Assembly (NCBI GenBank): GCA_017608345.1
Contig: JAFCGA010000002.1
Location: 1 to 64,000 of the forward strand
Length of the DNA: 64,000 nucleotides
Source: Candidatus Pacearchaeota archaeon
GTDB taxonomy: Archaea > Nanobdellota > Nanobdellia > UBA10117 > JAFCGA01
Direction of reading: 5' to 3'
Shown here: piece by piece, positions 17,124-25,329 of the stretch
Layout: every line of letters begins with the position of its first letter
Numbering within the stretch: position 1 is the stretch's first letter
The notes under the pieces: model-generated
What the model saw: only the letters and a program-made list of their open reading frames with translations
Database searches by the model: none
Told to the model about the DNA's origin: nothing
Translations under genes and position numbers: made by a program

Positions 17124-18247
17124 CCGATTACCTCCGGGCAGATCTTAATTAATTCGCTAAACAATTTTTCAGCAATTTCTGGTTTTAATTCCACTACGTT
17201 ACAATTTTCTTCAGGATCTTTGTTTAACTCATAGAGCTCCTTTTTACCTGTTTTAATATTATATATCAACTTCCAATCATTTGTTCTGACTGCTTTTAAT
17301 AAAGGTTTTTTCTTTGTTGGATATGGTTTAACTAATCCAGCTCCTTCTGAAAAAGCTATTCTGCTATCTGATTCATGATCCATTAATTTCATTAAAGATT
17401 TTCCTTGGGGTTTTATATATCCTGCACTAATCGGTATACGCAGGATATCTAGAATTGTTGGTAGGATATCAATCGTTCTACCCATCTTTTCGATATTTCT
17501 AAAAGGAAATATTTCTGGCTGAACAAAGAGCGAGAAAGTTCTTAAGGTGTAATCATAACAATAACGCCCATATCCTATCTCTCCGATTTTATCGCCAACG
17601 CTAGCTCCATGATCTGACATAATAAGGATAATTGTATCCTTAAACAAATTCAATTCTTCACAAGTTTCGAATATCTTACCTAGATACTCATCACTTTGTT
17701 TTATATATTTATCATAATTCTCAAGGTTCTTATCTTTATTTTTGAAATAGTTTTTATCAAAATCATCATACTTTTTTAGAACTGTCTCCACCAATCCAGT
17801 ATGTATATTACTATAATGTAAATATAAGAAGAAATTACCTTTCTTTTTAGCATCCTTTATCATTTTTCGATGTCTATCTGCCAGATTATCTCTTTTCTCA
17901 TCGTGAATTGATAATTTGTCAAATCCTTGCTTGGGAACAACAATCTCGTTTATCGTATCGCCAAATGTGTTAAAACCAGCTTCTTTAAGGTATTGTGCAA
18001 GGGTCTTGCAAGACTCTTTTCTAAATAATGCACTACCAAAATAGTTGTAAGCGCCATTAATGTTCCCATAAATTCCAGTAAAACTAGCATGCATTGACGT
18101 AACTGTTTGAGTACCATACGTTATAATTTTTGAGAAGAGTGTCCCTTTTTGGGCCCACATCTGGAAATTCTTTTGATCCTTGATACGATCATACCTAGCA
18201 CCATCCACTACAATTAAAAGTACGTTGTATTTACTTTTTCTTGTCAT
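17120..18247 (-). CDS. Alkaline-phosphatase-superfamily enzyme (sulfatase-like), first gene of the phn operon
   Basis: 375 residues. The metal-binding start is NVLLIVVDGARYDRI, the probable nucleophile region TYGTQTVTSMHASFTG uses Thr in place of formylglycine Cys, and the C-terminal metal site is IILIMSDHGASVGDK. This favours a phosphoryl- or phosphonyl-transferring or hydrolysing enzyme. No signal peptide is visible. Its stop overlaps the nucleotidyltransferase start by four bases, and a good TATA box lies 27 bases upstream, so it heads the five-gene operon ending with phnE. Confidence 0.82.
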   Translation of the reverse strand: MTRKSKYNVLLIVVDGARYDRIKDQKNFQMWAQKGTLFSKIITYGTQTVTSMHASFTGIYGNINGAYNYFGSALFRKESCKTLAQYLKEAGFNTFGDTINEIVVPKQGFDKLSIHDEKRDNLADRHRKMIKDAKKKGNFFLYLHYSNIHTGLVETVLKKYDDFDKNYFKNKDKNLENYDKYIKQSDEYLGKIFETCEELNLFKDTIILIMSDHGASVGDKIGEIGYGRYCYDYTLRTFSLFVQPEIFPFRNIEKMGRTIDILPTILDILRIPISAGYIKPQGKSLMKLMDHESDSRIAFSEGAGLVKPYPTKKKPLLKAVRTNDWKLIYNIKTGKKELYELNKDPEENCNVVELKPEIAEKLFSELIKICPEVIG

Positions 18248-18270
18248 TAAATATAATTATATATAATTAC

Positions 18271-18285
18271 TTTAAAAAGATTGTG
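18271..18285 (-). promoter_or_regulatory. Promoter box of the phn operon
   Basis: On the minus strand this reads cacaatctttttaaa, with the TATA-like ctttttaaag centred 27 bases before the ATG at 18247. The identical 15 bases occur at 18875-18889 ahead of the ribbon-helix-helix gene, which suggests common control. Confidence 0.55.
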
Positions 18286-18312
18286 AAACTTCTGCATTAT
18301 ACTTAAAACAAT

Positions 18313-18525
18313 CTAAAGATAGCCTAACCTTTTTAATCTATTCTTTATCTCATTTTCCACTTTTTTATCAAGAATACCTTCATTTGGTCCAGATAAAATC
18401 TGCCTTAGGATAAAAGTGACATATGCCGAAGCGGAATGTATTCCTGTACCTTCTATATTTTGTTTAATAGCTTCGACTAAGGGTGTGGGGAGAGAAACGG
18501 TAGTAAACTTACTCTTTTTTTTCAT
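18313..18525 (-). CDS. Ribbon-helix-helix protein, CopG-like, with LKRLGYL tail
   Basis: 70 residues. The N-terminal strand SKFTTVSLPTPLVEAIKQNIEGTGIHSASAYVTFILRQIL fits a ribbon-helix-helix DNA-binding domain, followed by an acidic/basic tail ending KNRLKRLGYL. Such proteins bind operators as dimers or tetramers. It lies just upstream of the phn operon on the same strand, and its end is followed by the palindrome atctaaagat. Its own TATA-like region lies about 25 bases upstream. A regulatory role for the operon is likely but unproven. Confidence 0.75.
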   Translation of the reverse strand: MKKKSKFTTVSLPTPLVEAIKQNIEGTGIHSASAYVTFILRQILSGPNEGILDKKVENEIKNRLKRLGYL

Positions 18526-18857
18526 TCGTATTATTATATATATTTTATCTTATTAAGCTTTCGAAAGATTACTCTTTTTATATCTAAGGATAGCTCAGAA
18601 CTGTATAAAAAATACGGTTATCTAAACTATATTACTAAATATTGCAAGGAACTATAAGGTTAAATCTGCGTGCTATGCTTGCGGTTTGCAAATACTTTCC
18701 GCCCTATAAATAGTTCTTTTTGTTATGCGGATTTATAGTCCTAACGATTTTAAACTATTTCAGAGCAATGTCTTACAGTAGAAGCAGGTCTAGGAGTTGG
18801 GGAGGGAGTAAGTACGGAGCACGGTTCCACACACAATAAACTTTATATTTGGCAAAA

Positions 18858-18874
18858 TTATCTAGCGTAGATAA
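18858..18874. promoter_or_regulatory. Perfect inverted repeat, candidate operator
   Basis: TTATCTA-gcg-TAGATAA is a perfect 7-base inverted repeat that ends directly at the shared promoter box of the gene at 18920. Related TATCTA or TATC/GATA half-sites occur at about 18310, 18580 and 18620. The 18526-18919 gap otherwise shows only AT-rich sequence and a doubtful 23-codon ORF. The repeat is the best candidate binding site for one of the two ribbon-helix-helix proteins. Confidence 0.5.
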
Positions 18875-18889
18875 CACAATCTTTTTAAA
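18875..18889 (+). promoter_or_regulatory. Shared promoter box ahead of the second RHH gene
   Basis: cacaatctttttaaa is identical to the box upstream of the phn operon. The TATA-like part is about 30-35 bases before the ATG at 18920, with the inverted repeat directly upstream. Confidence 0.55.
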
Positions 18890-18919
18890 AGTTTACTCGA
18901 GAATAACTTATTGATAATA

Positions 18920-19129
18920 ATGAAAGTGGATATAGATAAGAATATAATACGGGCGCTTCAGGAACGCGTTAATGTAAGTAAGGACTACAATAATGTTGAC
19001 CAGTATATAAACTATATCTTGGAGCAGATAGTTGATAGATTTAAAGAACAAGAAGTTGAGAACGCTATTGATCCTGCTGAGCAAAAAAAGATAGAGCAGC
19101 AACTAAAACGCCTCGGATATGAGAAATGA
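18920..19129 (+). CDS. Small ribbon-helix-helix-like protein with LKRLGY tail
   Basis: 69 residues from the ATG at 18920 (the ORF track uses a TTG nine bases earlier, which the promoter position disfavours). The start MKVDIDKNIIRALQERVNVSKDYNNVDQYINYILEQIV resembles a ribbon-helix-helix domain, and the tail EQQLKRLGYEK matches that of the divergent neighbour. The two small proteins therefore look like a paralogous pair. It probably regulates itself and the phn operon, given the shared box. Confidence 0.65.
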   Translation: MKVDIDKNIIRALQERVNVSKDYNNVDQYINYILEQIVDRFKEQEVENAIDPAEQKKIEQQLKRLGYEK

Positions 19130-19180
19130 ATAAGCTCTCTTTGAATCGATCGCGGCCGAGTTGCATTAGCTTAAGCGCAG

Positions 19181-21232
19181 TTATTTAACACTAAATAAGA
19201 ATTCTGATTGAGTATTATACACTAGTTCGAAATTATCAGATGCACTTATTTCTTGCAATCTCTGATTCGTTAGATTCACATCAAATTTATGTTTAGCTAC
19301 GCAGCTTGCGCCCAAAACTACATACTCCATCTCATTTCTTTTCAGAAATTGATAGTTATCTTCAATACTTTTATTTAGCGCTGTCCTAAAGTAAGCAGTT
19401 TCTGAGTTCTCAGATAATTCTTCATTCGCCCAAGTCATAGGATGCATATCATACCCATATAATGTAGATGGTTGATGACATAGCGGATAGACGTGAGAAT
19501 CCTTAGGAATTATATCTCCATCTCTCAGTTCCACATAAAATTTCTGTGATTCTGGAATAAAGATTTGATGTTCCGGCCAGACTGCGGTGTTGTGCCAGTA
19601 TTTCTGCGCGAAGGAAGTAGGGATTACTAATATAACTACTGCAATTATGAATATCGCCGTTAGGTGCTGTTTCTTGATTAGTTTGGCTAGTCCTACAACA
19701 GCAAACCCGATTATAAGCGAAGCTGGAATTGCGAAGAACGTCCACATCCTAAATGGGAGATACATTACTGAATGATACACACCTAGAATTATAATTAGAG
19801 AAAAGATCACCCAAATAAGCGTTGTGCTAATCCAAAAGTTTTCTTTTTCGAATAATTTCTTGTAACTTAATAGGATAAATATAATTCCTATTGTAAAAAG
19901 GCTCATCAGAATAATTCCTACTCCAATCGGATTGTTAGTCATATTCCCTTTCTGAGCAACGAAGAAATCAGCAAGAGTATATGCTCTTGTTCCGGATCCC
20001 TTTAGGTTTATGAGTTTCTTAGACGGTAAAATCAAAATTAGAGCTACTGTACCTAAGACAATAAGGAATAGTATTTGCTTAATGTTCTTGATTTGTAATC
20101 CTCTTTTGATGTGCTTAAACCAGAATTTATTTATAGCTAATAATACTACTAGGCTCGCAATAATTACTATTGATATCCCCAAAATAAGTGGGTTAAATAT
20201 TATCTTATGTATTAGTTTAAATATAAAATTAAGTCCACCAGACTGAGCTACAGGGTTAAAGAAAAGATCGCTATGTTGAATGTATATGGGAATATAATAC
20301 AGTAAAGAAAGTATAAAACCGCCGAATAATGAAAGTATAAGCTTAATGTTTAGATCTTCGTGCACAAAAATATAATTTATATAGTATATTCCAAGAAGCA
20401 TTAGTATCGTAACTGCAGTATTAACATGATTTATCAGAACTGAGGCGAATACTAAAGCAAGAATATATTTCCATTTGTTATTATTCCGCATAGCCACTAA
20501 GCAATAGAGCAAGACCGGAAATAGAGCCATATTGAAGTTTAGAGAAAACACAAAGTGCCCAACCCAGCACGGAATTGCAAACAGAGCAAAGGTTGAAACA
20601 ATTGCTATATCTTCGTTCTCCGTAAATCGCTTGGCAAAGTAATAGAAAAACAATAAGGATAAAGAGATAATTAGTGCATTAAAGAACTTCATTGTCCAGT
20701 ATATAGAATCATTAGTCTGATGCAGAACGCCCATTAAGATTTGATAGCCTTGTGTGTATGGCTCAGCGTAGTGAGAGTATTGAAATGGCGTTGAGAAAGT
20801 CTTTTCTTCTGCAATGTATTTGGAAGCAAGAGAATAACCATAAGGGTCACCATCTTCTAGCCAAGGATATACAAAAGATCCATGAATATACATATAAGCA
20901 GTTACAGCAAACATTATCAAAAGCAAGATAGAATATATTTGCTGTTTAGTTATTTTAGAAAAACTGAACTTAGGAAAGGACAAAACTTCTTTTTTTCTAA
21001 AATAGGCTGCTGCTGAAAAGATTGTGATCGCAATAATTAAATATATTTTCCAATCTAAAGGAATATGCAATAGATTAAGAATTACTCCGAGAAATGTAAA
21101 TATTGCTATACCAATTCCTAGCCGCATAACTAATTTTTCTAAGAAATCCGCTTTCCAGTCTTTTATAATGAGATCAGTTAAGAATCCAAGACCAATTGTT
21201 ACAATTAAGAAATATATTACGCTAGTCCACAT
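19181..21232 (-). CDS. GT-C-like multi-spanning membrane glycosyltransferase
   Basis: 683 residues with about 12-13 hydrophobic segments, then a soluble C-terminal part of roughly 130 residues. The first large loop contains YPWLEDGDPYGYSLASKYIAEE, an acidic motif placed like that of GT-C enzymes that use lipid-phosphate sugars, including oligosaccharyltransferases. It probably transfers a lipid-linked sugar outside the membrane. I cannot assign it to AglB with confidence. It lies alone between two plus-strand genes in the glycan island. Confidence 0.65.
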   Translation of the reverse strand: MWTSVIYFLIVTIGLGFLTDLIIKDWKADFLEKLVMRLGIGIAIFTFLGVILNLLHIPLDWKIYLIIAITIFSAAAYFRKKEVLSFPKFSFSKITKQQIYSILLLIMFAVTAYMYIHGSFVYPWLEDGDPYGYSLASKYIAEEKTFSTPFQYSHYAEPYTQGYQILMGVLHQTNDSIYWTMKFFNALIISLSLLFFYYFAKRFTENEDIAIVSTFALFAIPCWVGHFVFSLNFNMALFPVLLYCLVAMRNNNKWKYILALVFASVLINHVNTAVTILMLLGIYYINYIFVHEDLNIKLILSLFGGFILSLLYYIPIYIQHSDLFFNPVAQSGGLNFIFKLIHKIIFNPLILGISIVIIASLVVLLAINKFWFKHIKRGLQIKNIKQILFLIVLGTVALILILPSKKLINLKGSGTRAYTLADFFVAQKGNMTNNPIGVGIILMSLFTIGIIFILLSYKKLFEKENFWISTTLIWVIFSLIIILGVYHSVMYLPFRMWTFFAIPASLIIGFAVVGLAKLIKKQHLTAIFIIAVVILVIPTSFAQKYWHNTAVWPEHQIFIPESQKFYVELRDGDIIPKDSHVYPLCHQPSTLYGYDMHPMTWANEELSENSETAYFRTALNKSIEDNYQFLKRNEMEYVVLGASCVAKHKFDVNLTNQRLQEISASDNFELVYNTQSEFLFSVK

Positions 21233-21318
21233 CTTTACCGGAATGAAAGCTATTCTTAAATAATTTGCTATGTTTTATAGCAGATATTCTTAAATAACTT
21301 TGTGATGAAGCTACTGAA

Positions 21319-22194
21319 ATGAAACAATTAAAGATAGGAATTCTTGGTACTGGAAGATGGGGAAGAAATCATGTGCGGGGCTTAACCACATTAGGACAGG
21401 AAGTTTACATTTACGATAAGAATTCTGAGCAGATGGAGAAAGTAGCTCAGGAATTTAATTGTAAAACAGCAAGTTCTATAGAAGAAATATTTAGTATATG
21501 TGATGCTGTTACAGTTGTAACGCCGAGTAACACACACTACGAAATTGTTAAATCTTGTCTGAATGCCGGGAAACATGTTTTAGTAGAGAAGCCACTTGCA
21601 CTTAATTCTAAACACGTAAGAGAATTGCTCGAACTCGCGATGGATAGAAAGTTAATCCTTGCGACAGGACATGTCTTTAGGTTTACAGATACTGTAAGAG
21701 AATTAGAGCAGATGTTTAGAATTCGTTATAAAAATATAAAATATATATCTATGCGCTTTTTGAATACTCTCGGGCCGCGGTCAGATTCAAATGTACTCTT
21801 TAATTTAGCGATCCACCTTTTTGATATTCTGGATATGATTGTCCATGAAGACCCAGAAATAATACAATGCCAATACAACGAATATTTTGGTTCGATTATT
21901 CTTAAGTATAAAAAAATAATAGCGCATCTAGAAGTTGCGTGTAATCACCAACACAAATTTAGAGATATGTATGTGCTTGGTACAGATGAAGCTGGAGAAC
22001 ACTTAGGAAATTATTATAATTTGACAGAGTCCGATAGGGAGCCGTTGTTGGAAGAGCTTCGGGCGTTTTGTTATGCAGTACAAACCAAGACTTTTCCTTC
22101 GAATGCTGCACGTATCGGATACTTTGGAGTTAAGTTGTGCGAACTTGCGCAAAAGTCTTGTGAAGAAAATAAGGCTGTGGAAGTGGAGCTATAA
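21319..22194 (+). CDS. Gfo/Idh/MocA oxidoreductase, WlbA/WbpB-like
   Basis: 291 residues. Rossmann motif IGILGTGRWGRNHVRG (about 6-21) and EKPLALNSKHVRELLELA near residue 92. A TATA-like cttaaataac about 30 bases upstream implies leaderless transcription. With the hexapeptide acetyltransferase 36 bases downstream and the DegT aminotransferase at 25330, it fits the enzyme that oxidises UDP-N-acetylglucosaminuronate at C3 in diacetamido uronic acid synthesis. This is inferred from the gene set. Confidence 0.85.
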   Translation: MKQLKIGILGTGRWGRNHVRGLTTLGQEVYIYDKNSEQMEKVAQEFNCKTASSIEEIFSICDAVTVVTPSNTHYEIVKSCLNAGKHVLVEKPLALNSKHVRELLELAMDRKLILATGHVFRFTDTVRELEQMFRIRYKNIKYISMRFLNTLGPRSDSNVLFNLAIHLFDILDMIVHEDPEIIQCQYNEYFGSIILKYKKIIAHLEVACNHQHKFRDMYVLGTDEAGEHLGNYYNLTESDREPLLEELRAFCYAVQTKTFPSNAARIGYFGVKLCELAQKSCEENKAVEVEL

Positions 22195-22230
22195 CGGAGT
22201 TCTTAAAAGGATTTCTGTATATATTTTTCT

Positions 22231-22926
22231 ATGACCTTGGAGAGTGTAATGCAAATAATTGAGAATAGCGAGATTGGCAAGAACAAGCAGATAGGTAATT
22301 TCATTCAAATCTATGACTGTAAAATCGGAGACAACTCTGAGATTAAGGATTTTGTTAAGCTTCGAGCATGTAAAATTGGGAATAATTTAATGGTTGGAGA
22401 TTTCGTTGATCTAAGTAATACAACTCTTGGGAATGACAATGAAGTCTGGAAGTCAGCATCTCTTAATAACTGTAAAATCGGAGATAGAACTAAAATTTTT
22501 AAATTTGCAAATCTTTATGGATGTAAACTTGGGTATGATGGCAAAATCGGGTCCTATGTAGAAGTCCAGAGTGATGTGAAGATAGGTAATAATGTAACTG
22601 TTTCATCACATTCTTTTATCTGTTCTCTTGTTACTATTGAAGATGATGTCTGGATGGGGCACGGAATTATGACAGTTAATGATCTCCTTCCTCCTTCTAG
22701 AAAGAGAACTGGAACAACTGATTATTGGCTACCTACTTTGATCAAGAAAGGTGCTGTTATTGGAAGCGGCGCTAAACTTCTTCCAGTAATCATTGGAGAA
22801 AATGCTGTAGTTGGAGCAGGCTCCGTGGTTATTAAAGATGTTCCCCCTAATGAACTTTGGGCAGGAGTTCCTGCTAAATATATAAGGCCTGCTGATGAGT
22901 TGGCTAGGAAGATCTATAAACAGTAG
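22231..22926 (+). CDS. Left-handed beta-helix acetyltransferase, WlbB/WbpD-like
   Basis: 231 residues made mostly of hexapeptide repeats (for example IGDNSEIKDFVKLRACKIGNNLMVGDFVDL). The C-terminal section TVNDLLPPSRKRTG and LPTLIKKGAVIGSGAKLLPVIIGENAVVGAGSVV resembles WlbB/WbpD, which acetylate the 3-amino group of a UDP-uronic acid; the Asn in VND matches the catalytic-site position of that family. A TATA-like cttaaaagg 28 bases before the start supports 22231. It has a longer N-terminal helix than usual. Confidence 0.85.
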   Translation: MTLESVMQIIENSEIGKNKQIGNFIQIYDCKIGDNSEIKDFVKLRACKIGNNLMVGDFVDLSNTTLGNDNEVWKSASLNNCKIGDRTKIFKFANLYGCKLGYDGKIGSYVEVQSDVKIGNNVTVSSHSFICSLVTIEDDVWMGHGIMTVNDLLPPSRKRTGTTDYWLPTLIKKGAVIGSGAKLLPVIIGENAVVGAGSVVIKDVPPNELWAGVPAKYIRPADELARKIYKQ

Positions 22927-22959
22927 AATTTCTCTAAATCTTCTGCTAGGATGTCTGTT

Positions 22960-23862
22960 CTAAATAACTATCAGAATAACGCCAAGAACGAGTAGAAGCG
23001 TCCCGATTAGTATTGTTAAGAAATTCTCTTTCTCTTTTAGAATAAAAAAGGCGAATATTACTGTAAATATGGCTGAGGCTCGCTTTAATGCAATTATATA
23101 TGCAGTATGAGTTAGAGAGATTCCAAACATCTGTGTTGCAATAACTAAAAAGTTTAGAATAACTAGGACTAGCAATCCCTTGATATTATTCTTCAGTGTT
23201 TCTTTTAGCTTTGGTAAGAAGGAAGATTTTTCTTTAAGTAGAAGATAAATGAAAAAGAACACGATTGCGAAATAGCTGTACAGAAGGATTCTAGAAATTG
23301 CATTGGATGCATTGATAGCTGCTTTGTCAACAACAGAACTGAGCCCCCAAAAGATTGCAAGAAAGAACATTAGCCGCGCGCCTTTATTTGTAAATATTTT
23401 AGCAAAAGGTGCCAATAATTTAGAATATCTGACTTCTGAAGTATTAATTGATTTCTCAATATTTAGAACATAAGTTCCAATTACTAAGATAATTACTCCG
23501 AAGATACCATAGCGATTTGGGTATTCCTGCACCCAAAACATTGCTATTACCAAAGTAAACAGCGGGCTTAAGGATAAGAGAGGGATCGTTTTTGAAACAG
23601 ACCCATATTTTAAGCCAGACATGTAGAGGATCCCCCCGATAACAATCATAACTCCGATGATTACCATTAGAAGAAGAGACTCTGAAGTTATAATGAGCTT
23701 GTCCCAGAAGAAGAAAAGAAGTGGTGTAGTTAAAATAGCTGTAAATAACAGCTTCGCGAAGGCAATATATTGCGGATCAGCTTTATCAACTATTTTCTTG
23801 CTTACAATATGAGAAATTGCAAAGAAAACTGCACAAAGTAATCCTAAGATAAGCCATAGCAT
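22960..23862 (-). CDS. EamA/DMT-superfamily transporter
   Basis: 300 residues with ten predicted membrane segments in two repeated halves; the second half has SRILLYSYFAIVFFFIYLLLK and YIIALKRASAIFTVIFAFFILKEKENFLTILIGTLLLVLGVILIVI, typical of EamA proteins. It would export or exchange a small metabolite or nucleotide sugar. It is convergent with the acetyltransferase and not obviously part of the operon. Confidence 0.88.
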   Translation of the reverse strand: MLWLILGLLCAVFFAISHIVSKKIVDKADPQYIAFAKLLFTAILTTPLLFFFWDKLIITSESLLLMVIIGVMIVIGGILYMSGLKYGSVSKTIPLLSLSPLFTLVIAMFWVQEYPNRYGIFGVIILVIGTYVLNIEKSINTSEVRYSKLLAPFAKIFTNKGARLMFFLAIFWGLSSVVDKAAINASNAISRILLYSYFAIVFFFIYLLLKEKSSFLPKLKETLKNNIKGLLVLVILNFLVIATQMFGISLTHTAYIIALKRASAIFTVIFAFFILKEKENFLTILIGTLLLVLGVILIVI

Positions 23863-23966
23863 GTCTTATACTGCTTCGTTAAGAATTTAAAACCTTTGTA
23901 ATTTCCAGTTAAGACTATGCGCAGGTTCTTGTTAACATGAATTCTTGCAAGAAGCATCAGTTATGT

Positions 23967-24344
23967 TTACTTAAAAAATGAACCTAAAATAAGATCTAAT
24001 AGCCTATCTCTCACGTTCTTTCTCATATAATAATTCGCACTGCATGTCTCGGGCTTTAGATCACGTATATGCCTAGTTAAGACATAATCTGCGCCAATTT
24101 CATTACCATACCTTATAGCATCATGTTCAGGACACGCACCATGAATTCCACGCTCAGTGCTAAACGTCTCAGAGCAAACTAATAATAAATCCTTGAGAGT
24201 AAGTATTTCTCCAGTGTCCTTAAAAATTAGACTAGTACTGCTGCCTCCCCAGTTAGAGTCATAATAAGTTGTTTCTGATTTAACAAACTTCTCAACATGA
24301 TATTCTCTACCATTTCTCTTTAAGCGCTGTATCTCTAGTTCCAT
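23967..24344 (-). CDS. Hypothetical protein, divergent partner of 24399
   Basis: 125 residues from the ATG at 24344 (MELEIQRLKRNGREYH). The ORF track start at 24437 would run across the start of the divergent gene and its promoter, so it is rejected. I do not recognise the family. Visible features are a central HGACPEHDAIRYGNEIGADYVLTRHIRDLKPETCSANYYM with conserved-looking Cys and His, and a basic C-terminus. It shares a short bidirectional promoter with the gene at 24399, and a decayed copy of the promoter and gene starts exists near 33.4 kb. Confidence 0.55.
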   Translation of the reverse strand: MELEIQRLKRNGREYHVEKFVKSETTYYDSNWGGSSTSLIFKDTGEILTLKDLLLVCSETFSTERGIHGACPEHDAIRYGNEIGADYVLTRHIRDLKPETCSANYYMRKNVRDRLLDLILGSFFK

Positions 24345-24358
24345 ACAGTAGTAACAAT

Positions 24359-24386
24359 AAATAAACTTAAAAGATTTTCTAACTAA
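24359..24386. promoter_or_regulatory. Bidirectional promoter block, duplicated at 33413-33440
   Basis: aaataaacttaaaagatttt followed by ctaactaa is identical over 28 bases at 33413-33440. The cttaaaag centre can act as a TATA-like element in both directions, about 30 bases from the ATG at 24399 and about 27 from the ATG at 24344. Confidence 0.55.
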
Positions 24387-24398
24387 CCTTTCAAGAAG

Positions 24399-25280
24399 AT
24401 GAAAGCCGGAAGGGAAATTATAATTTGTGACAATCACGAACCAATTTCTTTAGATAATGTGATTATTAACATTTCTCACGAAAAACCTATTCTTCCAGAA
24501 GATGTTGAGGATAGAGTAAAGGCTAATTGGGTAAGGTTCAAAGAATCACGGTCTAATGCGGTAGACAATGAAGTAGCATACTTAGTTGAGTATAGCTATT
24601 CGGAGGGAACAGTAACTGCGGAAGTCTTTACTGCTGGCTTCAGCTACAACCAATATCTAAACAGAAGTGATATTGAAATGAAAGATTCTAGGGCAGGTTT
24701 ATATGAGCCACTTGCATCGTGGATGCTTGCAGTATGTGACAATGGAAATTATGCCTTGTTTGGTCACCGGAAAGATTATGGTAACAAAAGAGTATCTGCG
24801 TTCGGAGGATTTACGAGTCAGGTAGATATAGTTGGTGACAAAATAAATACAGAACAGTTCGTACAGCGAATACTAACGAACGAAATGAAAGATATGTCCT
24901 CGTCAATTGTAGGTGTATCTATGATTGGTCTTAATTATTATCCAAAAGTTGGCCCGAAAGGATTTGATGGAGTATATGTAGCAGAATTAGAAGGTAAGCC
25001 AGAGGAATTACAGACGCATTTCAGCGAATGTGATCAGTTCTCAACAAAGCTGATTTCCGTAAGAACAGATCCCAAGAGTTTAATCAAATTCCTCGAGCAT
25101 GAGCATTGGCATCCGACTAGATCCTGTGTTGCTGGCGTATTTAGTTACATTGGTTCGAGATACGGAAGGGATGAACTAAATGCTGCACTGTCAAGTTACT
25201 CTGGTAGAGATAAGATCCATGTCGTTGAAACTCCTTTTATTGGTAGCGTAGCGGATCAACTTGCGAGCATTAGTACATAA
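24399..25280 (+). CDS. Hypothetical protein, possibly Nudix-like
   Basis: 293 residues, acidic and soluble. The middle has NYALFGHRKDYGNKRVSAFGGFTSQVD and, after a gap, TEQFVQRILTNEMKD, which recalls the GG...NE layout of unusual Nudix proteins. However, the canonical GX5EX7REUXEEXGU box is not present, so the assignment is weak. Near the C-terminus are HEHWHPTRSCVAGVF and an acidic stretch. It is leaderless by promoter position. A truncated copy of its first 16 codons lies at 33453. Confidence 0.5.
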   Translation: MKAGREIIICDNHEPISLDNVIINISHEKPILPEDVEDRVKANWVRFKESRSNAVDNEVAYLVEYSYSEGTVTAEVFTAGFSYNQYLNRSDIEMKDSRAGLYEPLASWMLAVCDNGNYALFGHRKDYGNKRVSAFGGFTSQVDIVGDKINTEQFVQRILTNEMKDMSSSIVGVSMIGLNYYPKVGPKGFDGVYVAELEGKPEELQTHFSECDQFSTKLISVRTDPKSLIKFLEHEHWHPTRSCVAGVFSYIGSRYGRDELNAALSSYSGRDKIHVVETPFIGSVADQLASIST

Positions 25281-25329
25281 AATATATAAATACATATAAA
25301 ACGCACCCTCTCGCTAAATGTTGTAATAT

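Noticed and set aside
24345-24437. Upstream extension of the 23967 ORF (156 residues)
   Set aside because: It would cross the bidirectional promoter and the start of the divergent gene; the ATG at 24344 fits the promoter spacing.
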